A stretch of DNA of 64,000 nucleotides, from NCBI GenBank assembly GCA_008828725.1, contig MEHQ01000169.1, positions 1,290,059 through 1,354,058 of the forward strand, written 5' to 3'. The notes beneath the pieces are model-generated. The model ran no database searches. It saw only the letters and a list, made by a program, of their open reading frames with translations, and was not told the origin of the DNA. Source of the DNA: Saccharina japonica. Its lineage: Eukaryota > Sar > Phaeophyceae > Laminariales > Laminariaceae. The position numbers were made by a program, and so were the translations under genes. Shown here one piece after another: positions 35,901 to 43,531 of this stretch (position 1 is its first letter; every line of letters begins with the position of its first letter).

Positions 35901-38900
35901 GAAGACGTCCTTTGTCACGTTTTTTTTTTCCGCGAGCCTACAACGCTGTGTTAAGAAATGCCTGCCAAACTACCATTTATAGAAAAATATATCGAGCAAA
36001 TTAAAACCTCAATAGGAACATTTGCCGGGAGTCCCATGGTAATCGAGAGTTTGGAAACAAAACTTGGCATGGTTGTTCTTGATGGCAATGTGAAAAACGT
36101 GAAGACTGATTCCTTGAGTCTTACGTTTTTCACATTGCCGTCAAGAACAACCATGCCAAGTTTTGTTTCCAAACTCTCAAAAACCATGGCCCTTCCGGCA
36201 AGTGTTCTTGCTGAGGTTCAAAATTTGCTCAATATGCGCATCATATTGTTCTATTTATGCTAGTTTGGCAGGCGTTTCTTAAGGGGCCCCTTCGGACAAA
36301 AAATATATGAGTAAATGAAGAACAAATCCGTTTTTTTTCAGTTGCAACACTATTTCTGGTATACTTTCCACATTTTCGTGACTCCCTACGGAAAACGGCA
36401 TTTCTCCAGTTCTAATGCTCAGAATTTCGACCAATGAGTAGTTGCAGAGAGCCTAGATGATGGTCAACATTTGTGTCTCAGGAGGTATAGCGATCAGACG
36501 CCTTGTTCACCACGAAAAGTGCATCTTACTCGAAAAAGACTCGCCATACCCCTGGTACCCAAAACGAATTTGAAAAATAGCAGTTTCTCCGGCTGCTGCT
36601 ACTGTTTTAACTCAGATTTTCGACGAGGACGCCGAGCACTAGTAGGTGAATGTACCTGAGCCTCTAGTTCGACCGTCCATAGCGTCCTACGTGGCCACAG
36701 CAGAGTGTAGATACCAAACAGGAGCTCCGAAACGATCAAAATCTTGCTGCGAAGCACTTTAGTTTCGTGATGCAAACACAGCATGCTTGCCCTCCCTTGC
36801 AGATCGAACAGCCCCAACACCTCCTAGAGACTATAACGAACAAGCTATACGTTGGTCGGTCGAAGGTCTGAGCATTAGAACTGGAGCTATGCCATTTTCC
36901 GTAAGGAATACTGATATGGTGTTATTATACCAGAAATAGTATTGCTGATGTAAAAAATACGAAAATATGTATTTTTCAACACTCAAGTACTCTTTTTTTT
37001 TTAAATACCGAAGGGGCCCTTTAACACAGCGTTGTAGGCTCGTGGGGAAAAAAAAACGTGACAGGACGTCTTCCCCATGTTGATGCGATCATGTCCAGAC
37101 TTATACTGTCGAGCTGGTTCCAGCGAGAGCAGGAACGTTTCGGCTTCAGACTTTTGCGCCCTAGTTGAAAACGAGTTGGAAAACGAATTTTGGCAGGGTT
37201 GTTGTTCATGACCTTACGAACAAACGTCATCATGGCCTTTTTTGAAAACGCCATTTTTTGGTGAAGGAGGTACATTTTAACATTTTTGTTTCATATTTTT
37301 CGGCAACTTTGACCGAAAATTACCCACCAAAAAAAGCAAAAAAAAGGCCGTTCTCACGAAGTTTCGTATGCTTGTGAAGAACAACCCTGCACAGATGCTC
37401 CGAGTACCTTGGAGTAAAGTAAAGAGTATTGGAGGTAAAATACTTCAGGTACTTCGTGTACTCGGAGTATTTCGGGGTCCGATACTGCGGTTACTCCTTG
37501 TACTCCGAGTATTTGGGACTTCAGTACTGTTCATACTCCAAGTACTCCGAGTATTCAGGCCGCCAGTACTCTAATACTCATGAGTACTCGGAGTACGAAA
37601 TGTACTCGATACTCGGGGTATACTCGGAGTGTGAAGTACGTTAGGAGCATCTTTGCATCATTTTACAGACTCGGCCGTCATTCCTCCCAGGTTCTGGGAG
37701 CATGTGACTGGCGTTTAAAGCATTTCAAAATTCACAGATGCTCCTATTACCTGGAAGTGTAATTATAGTATTTTAAAGACAAAATATTCCAGGCACTTGT
37801 GTACTCGGAGTATTTCGGTGTTCAATACTCTCGATACTCGGAGTACTCCGAATAATTTAGATGTTTTTACTCCGAGTACTGCTTGTACTCGAGTATAATT
37901 ACTGCTCATACTCCCAGTACTCCGAGTATTTAGATCACCAGTACTCTAATACTCTCAGTACTCGGAGCACGAAAAATACTCGATACTCCGAGTATACTCG
38001 GAGCATCTGTGCAACCCTGCCAAATTTTGTTTTCCAACTCTTCTTGGATCCGGGCGCTGAAGTGATTTCCGTGAATGTAAAAAGCCCCCCTAGGGTTTCC
38101 ATATAGCTCAATACACTGTTCTAGTACTTTATAAGGCGTTTATTATAGCACACTTGTACGGGTCGCATAACGAAACAAGTGTCATCGACGTCTTCCCCTT
38201 GTTGATGCGATCATATCAACACGTCTAGCGTCTACATATGCCACGTATTGGCCGAATTATGGCCGAGAGAAGAATCATGTGGATTTTAGTATTGACCGCT
38301 TAAATCCCTATACAACAAAGCCTCCCCAAGTATTACAAACAATTCCCATAGCTCACGCATTACAGCTCGGACGCCAAAACCAGCTTCACCGATGTGTCCG
38401 CCTTGTCGATGCGGTCACGTGGGTATGCTTTGTGTTGCGAGTTTCAGTGTATTCATTGGTTTATTGCCCGAAGGTGGAATGTTACGCTTTTTCCTGGAAC
38501 CAGCTCGCATGGTTTTCGAGAGTTTGGAAACAAAACTTGGCATGGTTGTTCTTGATGGCAATGTGAAAAACGTGAAGACTGATTGTTTTTTCCTTTTTTT
38601 TTTTTGTGCGTTGGTTGAGGCCGACTATTATGGGATCAAAATTCAGAAACCAAAACAGCCTTTCCCTTTTGTGGTGGTGAAGCCCGCACAAGGCTCTGCT
38701 TTCCGACGCAGCAAAAAAAACGAGTTTTTCGCACACAGCAACCACCGGTGCCACGAGTTCTCGCCTCATAGACCACGGGTCACGCTAAAACTTCCAAGGC
38801 TGTATGCTCCTCTTCTCTGAGCGTCCTCGCTGTCAAGTATGAGGGCCGTAGGTGGTCTGTGTCTGGAGGTCTTGCTTGGGGCGTGAAGCCTGGTCTATTT

Positions 38901-41900
38901 ATGCCTAAACTTGTTGCTACACAGCAATGGGTCCCAGTTCTGTCGATTAATAGCAAAAAGTTTAGACAGAAATGGAACAGACCTCACATTCTGTGCGAGA
39001 CCTCTATAGCCACAGGCCACATACGGCCGTCAAACTTGGCAGCGAGGAAGCTCAGAAAAGAGAAGCATAAAGCCTTGAAAGTTTTAGCGTGACCCGTGCT
39101 CTGTGAGGCGAGAACTCGTGGCATCGGTGGTTGCTGTGTGCGAAAAGCTCGTCCCCCCCCCGTGGGCTGCGTCCAGAAATGGCCCATCGCCACCGACGGC
39201 ACTGCTCGCGGGTTTCTGTACGATGAAGGGAAAACCTGTTTTTCTTCTGGATTCCGATCCCATAATAGTCGGCCTGAGGTCAAAGATGCCGAAAATCCCG
39301 AAAAATCGTATGAGTGAGCCTCAAGAACGGAAATAATATAAAATAAAAAAGCCAGGCTGCAGTTTTTTCACATTGCCACCAAAAACAAGCGTGCCAAATT
39401 GTCTCAACTCTAAAAAAAAAACATGGCGCAAAGTTTCGAAGCCGTAAGGTGTCGCCTGTCGTTGGAACCAGCTCGCACTATTAATATTAATACGACACTC
39501 CGACGTATAATATCCGTATGTATAGCCCCGTGAACTGCAGTTTTTCCCTCGAACAAAGATGGAGGACACAGAGAGGGTTGCCTTGCCCGACCCTATCTAC
39601 AGCCGTCCGGCGTACAGCAGCAACGGTAAATACAGCCGAAGGGCACAGCAGCAGCGAAAGTGGGCTTGCCTTGCCATCTAGACCGTGTGTTCTGCCGCTT
39701 GCTGTATACTATACCAAAAGTACGCCCAAAGTATACACTACTAGGGAATAAGAGGCCCCTCCGCCCCCACGGCGGTAGGGCCACAAGTGTGAGCGGCTCG
39801 TATTAAAAATAACGACTCAATAGGAAGGACGCTACTTTTATTTCCGTTGTTTTATTATTTCGGGTGCTTATGAGTTATGAAAGTTGAAGGTCATGCTACA
39901 CATTGTCGGATGTCAAGAATACTTGGGATTCTTTGGGCAAACGTATCGAAGGATTGCTTGTTTCTGTCTCAAGGCAGGATAGCCATCATAAAGTAGCAGC
40001 TGCAAACAAGGAAATAATATGGAGAGGGGGTTGTCGCTCGATGCTTCCTCGGAAGTCAACGGGGAGGAGGTTGAAGGTGTAGGGCTAATTGAACATGGAG
40101 GTGGGCACCTGGTTTTCGTAGTATTCGGCGGTTGCAAATCACCGTTTTAGGTGTGGACTTATTGGGGCCTGGGTGAATCATGTTGGCACACAGCAGCAGT
40201 AATTTTCCAGGGTTCTTTACGATTAACCGTCCGTGCACGATGCGTTTTTTTTCTTCGAAAATCCTACGGTCCGGTTCGGTGTGGGTTTTAGAAAGCAAAA
40301 ATATTGGGGTGCGGTTCGGTGCGGTTATCCGATATTGGGAATCCCACGGTGCGGTTCGGTTTTTTCATGCATCCTACGGTGCGGTTCGGTGCGGTTTTTA
40401 GAAATCAGGAATCCTACGGTGCGGTCCGGTGCGGTTTTCAGAAATCAGGAATCCTACGGTGCAGTTCGGTGCGGTATTCAGAAATCGGGAATCTTACGGT
40501 GCGGTTCGGTGCTGTTTTCAATTTTTGAAAATCTTACGGTGCGGTTCGTTTTTTTCATGCACCCTACGGTGCGGTTCGGTGCGGTTTTCAGAAATCGGTA
40601 ATGCTACGGTGCGGTTCGGTGCGGTTTTCAGAAATCGGTAATGCTACGGTGCGGTTCGGTGCGGTTTTCAGATGTCGTGAACCCTACGGTGCGGTTTGTT
40701 TATATTTTGTTTCCTGCGGTGCGGTTCGGTGCGGTTTTCCGAAATCGCAAAACCTACGGTGCGGTGCGGTGCGGTTTTCAAGAGGGCAAAAAGGAAAACC
40801 GCACCGTAAAGAACCCTGTAATTTTCACTAATAATAATAAGGCTACGTACACATTGTCGGGTGACAAAAATGAAATACTATTCATAATAATATGCCATGT
40901 ACAATATACCTACCAGTATAAGTCAAATAATGGATGGAAATAAGAACAGTTGAGACCCATTTTGCGCATATGCTTGCATGGTTTTGATGAGTCGCTTAGT
41001 GTTCTGTACGTGAATCATCATATAATGCAGCAACCTCGTGATCGCGCGCATGCAGGAGAAAAAGAAGAAACAAGTAAAATGATAACAGAGTGGAACATAG
41101 GGGAAAACATATTATTACAATGATACGTAGCATGAACACAACCAAAGATAAAAGAGCTGCCAAACAGTTAGACTTCGCGCATAGGTTTCCTTTGTTTCCG
41201 TGGTTTTCTGCTTTCGGGAATGTTATGAGTGGTCAACGCTGAAGCTCATGCTGCACATTGTCGGATGGCAAAGATGATGATAATAATGATAAGATATAAT
41301 ACGCTGATTCAAAAGAAGAAGACAGGAGAAGACAAGACTGTCAATCTAATAACTCCGGAATAAAAGAACAGTAAACGACGTCGACAGCTCTAGCACAAAG
41401 CGTGTAGGGTCAAACCTATCCTCGGTTGTCAATATTATAATGTCGGCGGATTTCCGAAGTCTAGATATAGGCCAACATACGAGTATGAGCATCCGTGCAT
41501 GAACACACCTCTGCGTAAATATAAACGATCTTGCTCAACGACTGGCCTTGGCTAGGGTGAACAGTCACCGTCGCCAGTGTACGAGAGAGTGCTGTGCTGT
41601 CTTACGTACTCATGTGTGTATATACTCGTATACCTGCACATGCATACGAAGTGCCCGGTAACACACATTGTCTTGCTCTTGGAGCCGGGTCGTGGATACC
41701 AAACAACAACACATATAATACGTCAAGTATACTCGTACGTATATACGACGCGGATACGTACGTAGTTGATACCAGGTTCGTACATACCAGGCAACACACA
41801 TATAATACATACGTCAACTCGACACTGTCTGCTGTGATACATCATCAGTACGTATACGAGTACCATCACCAGTGCGGCACGGGAGAGTGCTCTGTCTTAT

Positions 41901-43417
41901 GTATATGAACTCGTGTACTCGTACCTACACAGACAAGGAAGTGCCCGGTAACATATTGTCGGAGATCACCGTAAGGATCTCCCATGCAAGTATCACCAAG
42001 TCGCCCTGTTCATAAAATCTCTGGTGAGTAGGCCCATGCAACATGACCAAGCTTCGCGAACTCGGGACGGCTTTAAACACGAGCAGAGGCAGGAGGAGGG
42101 GATGTTATCTAGAGGCCTTCAGAGACCCCGTCCGTTTCTAAAGCAGTGGTGCTTTCGTCGCGCACGGTGACCAGAAGGCGACGTACGTATCATACGATAC
42201 GAGTACGACGACCAGAGCGAAGATGAACGATACAATCTCAGCAAAGGTTAAAAGTAGCAACCGCACTGCTGCATGCAATACTCGTACGTTGGGCAGCCGC
42301 GAATCGCTGTGGCCACGACGACAAGCACGGCGCACGTACGAGTTGTACTACAGTATGCCAGCCTGCAACGTAAGAAGACGGTGCCGGGCATGCCGGCGTA
42401 GGGAGAAGCGTGCGTTTTGAACGTGTGTGGGAGTTTTTTTGTTTTTTTTTGCATTTGCATTTGCTCCACTCTAAGTTGCTACGATGATAAAGTGGGCATA
42501 AAAAATCACTTGATTAAAGTATTGTTTTTTGGGCATCAGACGAACTATATACCAGGGTATAATAGGCAGATTCATACTCTGTGCTCGTATGTACGCCAAA
42601 ACCAAGTGTGTTTCATCTGGTACGGTCACCTCGCTCATAAAGTGCATTGCATCGAGCGGGGCATGGTTTTTGTACTCTGCATTCTGTTCTGCATGCAACC
42701 ATTTCGAAAAACTAGATCTCGAGCCAGAGGAACGGTATCGAGTCTATACGTACGACTCGTGAACAGCAGTACCCGATCCACAGACAGGTAACTCATTTCC
42801 ATGTGATAAACATGACACCACTGCTATACCAGATACCAGGTGGTGCTGCTATTGTGGTAGACTACGTAGACTACCAGAGGGACCGCAGGTACGTATACCT
42901 GGTACCAGGTAACTGCTGTAGTATACAACGCACAGCGTACAGCAGCATGATGCGAGCTCTCGCCCAAACCATTTTGGCCCGTTCTCAATTTTTTGCCATA
43001 AAAATGTCGCACATCGCACATCGCCCACCTGCAGCGTGGAAGAAGGCCATCGCAGCGCCTTTTCCTCCTAGCACAAAAATCACAGCTTTTATACGTGTCT
43101 CGATGTAGCTGACGCTGCTGCTGTCGTTGTTGTTGCTGCTGCTGCTGTTGTTGTTGGTGGTGAAGCTGTTGCTGTTGTCGTTGTTGCTGTTGCTGTTGCT
43201 GTTGTTGTTGTTGTGGTGGTTGTTGTTGTTGATGCTGCTGCGCCATCGTCTGCCTGCAGTCTGCACCAAGAGTACTGGGAGTAAAATGCGGTGTGATTTC
43301 GGCAGAGTGCAGGTCCAAGTCTGACAACAAAGCAGACTCCGTCGAAGCCAGGCTTTGCCAGTTTTTATCCGAAGCTGAAGCGACGATAGCTTCCGGCATG
43401 TCCTCGCTTGGATCCAT
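17135..43417 (-). CDS. Gene A: Zn2Cys6 fungal-type transcription factor, 12 exons
   Basis: Predicted nuclear DNA-binding regulator. Exons on the minus strand: 43417-43029, 30764-30555, 29413-29306, 28969-28720, 27611-27538, 25859-25814, 25262-25191, 24161-24042, 21968-21601, 20275-20168, 19482-19312, 17999-17135. Every junction is GT-AG and phases agree throughout, giving 926 codons plus stop. Order of parts: acidic leader, Gln-rich tract (about 57-104), zinc cluster with Cys at 112, 115, 122, 129, 132 and 140 (CDFC, RKRRC, LLPRCSLC), basic linker, then a middle-homology-like region (SPATGLVGMQENAFL, WCAVALGALVQG, GYLKLARDSLADCF, AYLVMAFLYSFMG), C-terminal conserved exons (YMKAVKG, YDPVR.IYNSILP) and a Pro/Ala-rich acidic tail ending in an LTDADLMDAAEVLM segment. 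Exons 2-7 and 9-12 have counterparts in gene B, with many third-position differences, which supports them as coding. Seen: motifs, splice sites, phases. Known: the cluster binds two zinc ions and DNA. Inferred: joining exon 1 to exon 2 across 12 kb. A short conserved stretch near 25765-25736 may be an extra micro-exon. Confidence 0.75.
18556..18665. repeat. 47-bp direct duplication in gene A intron 11
   Basis: GTCGGGCAAGGCCAACGAGT followed by GTAGATGACGGCCTCGAAGG and TATAA occurs twice, about 63 bases apart, with no mismatch that I see. A local duplication; no other role is visible. Confidence 0.6.
19312..19482 (-). CDS. Gene A exon 11: YDPVR/YNSILP exon
   Basis: A 171-nt exon, acceptor GATGCACAG, donor GTATGG. 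It reads PHLVHCVLAASAACLC, then VYDPVRAIYNSILPGNGAPA and ICNHVFC. About two thirds of its residues are shared with gene B, which makes it one of the best conserved exons. I know no named domain for this C-terminal part. Confidence 0.78.
19833..19912. mobile_element. TTAA-CCC...GGG-TTAA mini-MITE
   Basis: About 80 bp, TTAACCCTTTC at the left and CAGGGTTAA at the right, with the family core CACTAATTCCAAGTA in the changed form CATTAACTCCAAGTA. TTAA duplication with CCC/GGG ends is the piggyBac hallmark. It sits in intron 10 of gene A. Confidence 0.6.
20168..20275 (-). CDS. Gene A exon 10: YMKAVKG exon
   Basis: A 108-nt exon after acceptor TTGCTTCAG, donor GTTCGT (not the strongest consensus). 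It reads NVAYMKAVKGDVHSAFQSIK followed by FCAKVVMRFPGICRY. The gene B copy has the identical length and phase and keeps YMKAVKG and MRFPGICRY. Confidence 0.75.
21601..21968 (-). CDS. Gene A exon 9: long polar exon
   Basis: A 368-nt exon after acceptor CACCGCAG, ending at donor GTGGGT. It contains EIMHEKDLCSLFLVTDRRLN and KAFFEDMRTKGVVANTKRE, a variable acidic/Ser-rich middle, then KDPPPAGSATKSFIKDILPE and ERISRVIER. The conserved ends and DPPPAG also appear in gene B (377 nt, same phases). Confidence 0.7.
22529..23590. mobile_element. hAT-like element, GGTAA-motif family, 1062 bp
   Basis: Inverted ends AAGGCTCACTT on the left and, inverted, CAGGGCTCACTT on the right, flanked by TTATTTTT and CTATTTTT (7 of 8 match). 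CAGGG is a common hAT start. Both subterminal parts are filled with GGTAATn/GGATGGTAACn motifs (22550-22745, 23280-23580). The centre has a GC-rich open frame (MSEVEAVGDGLGCGAGG...) without known similarity. It sits in intron 8 of gene A. Confidence 0.6.
24042..24161 (-). CDS. Gene A exon 8
   Basis: A 120-nt exon, phase 0 to 0, acceptor GGCACAG, donor GTGAGA. It reads DMENMLLVEGDECRLFRSCA, then TVELAAISEGANHTPE. Gene B has only a weak counterpart near 56680-56535 (ILLVIDG, EVELWPSEKK) without an obvious acceptor, so this exon rests more on phase and splice sites than on conservation. Confidence 0.6.
24776..24964 (+). repeat. Dispersed repeat R2, copy in gene A intron 7
   Basis: CGCCTCACAAGCGGTTCTTA through TGTCTGCCTGGTCGGTGAAA to GACTACGGCCATGCATG. 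It recurs inverted at 55703-55892 and as a fragment near 58983-59012. The opposite orientation in gene B shows independent insertion, not shared ancestry of the introns. Confidence 0.55.
25191..25262 (-). CDS. Gene A exon 7: short conserved helical exon
   Basis: A 72-nt exon, phase 0 on both sides: acceptor GCGTAG, donor GTGAGG. It reads KSQKHLMFAKSIMDRLPPGV with flanking residues. The gene B exon is the same length (NQEHLAFASSIMERLPQEAT). Confidence 0.7.
25814..25859 (-). CDS. Gene A exon 6: AYLVMAFLYSFMG helix
   Basis: A 46-nt exon after acceptor TGCCAG, donor GTGAGT, reading AYLVMAFLYSFMGYS. In this family the helix is normally followed by a Y..L..A helix. A matching SYRALSKTA stretch lies only about 50 bases further on (25765-25736), so either a micro-exon follows or splicing here varies. 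Confidence 0.65.
27538..27611 (-). CDS. Gene A exon 5: middle homology region helix
   Basis: A 74-nt exon encoding VTGYLKLARDSLADCFDGNT followed by IDTA and a split Arg, donor GTGAGT. Gene B has VAGYLKLARDSLADCFDGTT at the same phase and length. The A.Y...AR..L spacing fits the family's middle homology region. Confidence 0.8.
28720..28969 (-). CDS. Gene A exon 4: middle homology region, ALGALVQG motif
   Basis: Acceptor CTCTCGCAG, donor GTGAGT, 250 nt. It begins MVRQAVVKIMVGSMQQQQQ, runs through a variable Gly/Glu-rich segment with low similarity to gene B, and ends SKCILWCAVALGALVQG. The IALGALxxG helix is a hallmark of the fungal transcription factor regulatory domain. It ends in phase 0. 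Confidence 0.8.
29306..29413 (-). CDS. Gene A exon 3: start of middle homology region
   Basis: A 108-nt exon after acceptor CCGCCGCAG, ending in donor GTGAGG. It reads CRLSPSPATGLVGMQENAFL followed by DDYFKCLGFLPLANE. Fungal-type Zn2Cys6 factors usually carry a similar L..YF....P stretch at the start of the middle homology region. The gene B exon has the same length and phases. Confidence 0.8.
29430..30450. repeat. Degenerate GTGGCTACTGCTGT minisatellite in gene A intron 2
   Basis: Tens of imperfect units around TGTGGCTACTGCTGTA and GACTTGTGACTACTG fill most of intron 2. The gene B intron 2 keeps only a remnant (GTGGCTATTGTACTG near 61225, ACTGACGTGTGGCT near 61270), so the array expanded in gene A or shrank in gene B after duplication. 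Confidence 0.55.
30555..30764 (-). CDS. Gene A exon 2: second half of Zn2Cys6 cluster and basic linker
   Basis: It follows acceptor CACCGGCAG and begins with one base that completes a phase-2 codon. It reads LCIEKKQPHCHYRQKQPTK, giving cysteines 5 and 6, then a basic Ser/Thr/Pro-rich linker, and ends TSDLSSLLSLK plus a split Arg at donor GTGTGC. The matching stretch in gene B (HCHYRKKQP, SDLSGVLSLK) confirms that it is coding. Length 210 nt, phases 2 in and 2 out. Confidence 0.75.
31004..31091. mobile_element. TTAA-CCC...GGG-TTAA mini-MITE
   Basis: Same family: TTAACCCATTGATAACTG on the left, CACACTAATTCCAAGTA core, ACATGGGACCAGTT, then GAAGGGGTTAA. It lies in the first unit of the 1.4-kb tandem duplication. 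Confidence 0.6.
31307..31462. repeat. Hairpin MITE in duplication unit 1
   Basis: Arms start AGGGAGAAATCCTAT and return inverted; the centre is TCCGACATACAG-GCT-CTGTATGTCGG. About 156 bp with mismatches in the arms. Confidence 0.55.
32410..32501. mobile_element. TTAA-CCC...GGG-TTAA mini-MITE
   Basis: The best preserved copy: TTAACCCATTTACAACTG, core CACACTAATTCCAAGTA, ACGTGGGACCAGTT, ending AAAAGGGGTTAA. It is the duplicate of 31004-31091 in the second unit of the tandem duplication. Confidence 0.62.
32718..32872. repeat. Hairpin MITE in duplication unit 2
   Basis: Duplicate of 31307-31462 with better preserved pairing around GACATACAG-GCT-CTGTATGTC and AAATCTTGAT/ATCAAGACTT. Being duplicated with its surroundings, it predates the tandem duplication. 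Confidence 0.55.
34160..35120. repeat. Tandem repeats of about 180 bp
   Basis: Two nearly identical units (34197-34377 and 34378-34560, starting AGAGCTCGACGGCGTGCGAG or a close variant) are followed by two decayed ones (34570-34800, 34800-35115) that keep GACAACACAACTAC and GGGCTCGTCTCATCAGCAGC. No gene. It adjoins the tandem duplication. Confidence 0.6.
35186..35442. mobile_element. Near-perfect palindromic MITE, 257 bp
   Basis: Two arms of about 110 bp (starting CGAGGGC, then CCGAACAG) separated by a small A-rich loop. Flanked by TCAACAC (35179-35185, 35443-35449), a 7-bp or possibly 8-bp duplication. Terminal inverted repeats plus duplication make it a non-autonomous DNA transposon. A transcript would fold into a long hairpin. 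Superfamily uncertain. Confidence 0.75.
35951..36282. mobile_element. TTAA-flanked foldback MITE, 332 bp
   Basis: Starts TTAAGAAATGCCTGCCAAAC and ends with its inverse (GGCAGGCGTTTCTTAA). Inner arms carry the AACTTGGCATGGTTGTTCTT repeat in both orientations, so the whole unit folds on itself. TTAA at both ends is the target of piggyBac-type transposases. Its right TTAA is shared with the next element. Confidence 0.65.
36279..37022. mobile_element. TTAA-flanked MITE with long inverted repeats, about 744 bp
   Basis: TTAAGGGGCCCCTTCGG on the left and CCGAAGGGGCCCTTTAA on the right. Imperfect arms of about 170 bp continue inward (TCTAATGCTCAG on the left, CTGAGCATTAGA on the right). The centre is unique and non-coding. 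Together with the preceding element it fills one TTAA at the middle of an older palindrome. Confidence 0.6.
37390..38011. mobile_element. hAT-like element, CTCGGAGTA-motif family, 622 bp
   Basis: Inverted ends CACAGATGCTCCGAGTA, with a perfect 8-bp duplication CAACCCTG at 37382-37389 and 38012-38019. It is composed of two CTCGGAGTA blocks, 37390-37703 and 37734-38011, each with its own CACA-like ends, so it looks like two adjacent copies moved together. An unfilled relative of the target (CAACCCTGCCAAAATT on the minus strand near 37200) shows what the site looked like before insertion. It lies in intron 1 of gene A. Confidence 0.82.
38505..39430. mobile_element. Large foldback element, about 0.9 kb
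   Basis: Outer arms contain GAGTTTGGAAACAAAACTTG on the left (38518) and a decayed inverse on the right (39365-39425). Further in, GGCCGACTATTATGGGATC (38620) and GATCCCATAATAGTCGGCC (39257) pair, and GGTCACGCTAAAACTT (38779) pairs with its inverse (39077-39092). The loop 38795-39080 holds an open frame (SVSGGLAWGVKPGLFMPKL, HILCETSIATGHIRPSNLAA) that I do not recognise and that may be captured host sequence. Confidence 0.55.
39431..40207. other. Intron 1 of gene A, no gene seen
   Basis: Contains CATTGTCGGATG dispersed repeats (39900; again at 40851 and 41257) that surround the hAT-like element, which shows that this element inserted into an older repeat family. Confidence 0.4.
40208..40818. 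mobile_element. hAT-like element, GTGCGGTTCGG-motif family, 611 bp
   Basis: Inverted ends CAGGGTTCTTTACG and a perfect 8-bp duplication TAATTTTC (40200-40207, 40819-40826). Almost all of it is a degenerate array of 40-55-bp units built from GGTGCGGTTCGGTGCGGTTT plus an AGAAATCGGGAATCCTAC-type spacer, about eleven units. No coding capacity. It lies in intron 1 of gene A. Confidence 0.85.
40827..43028. other. 5' part of gene A intron 1, no gene seen
   Basis: Begins after the exon 1 donor at 43028. It has a roughly 300-bp-spaced direct repeat (41578-41672 and 41878-41960, both with GAAGTGCCCGGTAACA), many TACGTA and TACCAGG palindromes, and the eroded start of the 31/32-kb unit near 41360-41460. 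Confidence 0.45.
43029..43417 (-). CDS. Gene A exon 1: acidic leader, poly-Q, first half of Zn2Cys6 cluster
   Basis: The ATG at 43417 sits in a strong context (GCCGCCATGG), which decides the start over an in-frame ATG ten codons upstream. The exon encodes MDPSEDMPEAIVAS and a Ser/acidic stretch, about 45 residues of mostly Gln coded by CAA and CAG, and then YKSCDFCARRKRRCDGLLPRC, which carries cysteines 1-4 of the cluster. It ends TGC AG|GTGGGC, phase 2. Exon 2 supplies S-L-C, so the cysteine spacing becomes C-x2-C-x6-C-x6-C-x2-C-x7-C, a proper binuclear cluster. Confidence 0.8.
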
Positions 43418-43531
43418 GGCGGCACCTATCGACCACGAGGGGCTCACGTTGTCCGCGACTAGAATCTGATTGTATCCCCGGATTTGTTGGGCGATTTGTT
43501 GAAGGCGGGGAATTGTTCAGCTTGTCCTCGC

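Larger units (their letters stand above)
35872..37105. repeat. Outer palindrome split by TTAA insertions
   Basis: The sequence 35872-35954 (GTCTGGACATGATCGC...AACGCTGTGTTAA) returns inverted at 37019-37105. Without the two elements inside, the arms would meet as GTGTTAACAC, so both insertions used the TTAA at the exact centre of the palindrome. A third, diverged copy of the arm is at 38190-38235. Confidence 0.65.

Noticed and set aside
40208-40818. Regular direct repeats that could suggest a CRISPR array
   Set aside because: Repeat and spacer are both degenerate and similar between units, the array has hAT-type ends with an 8-bp duplication, and the DNA is eukaryotic.
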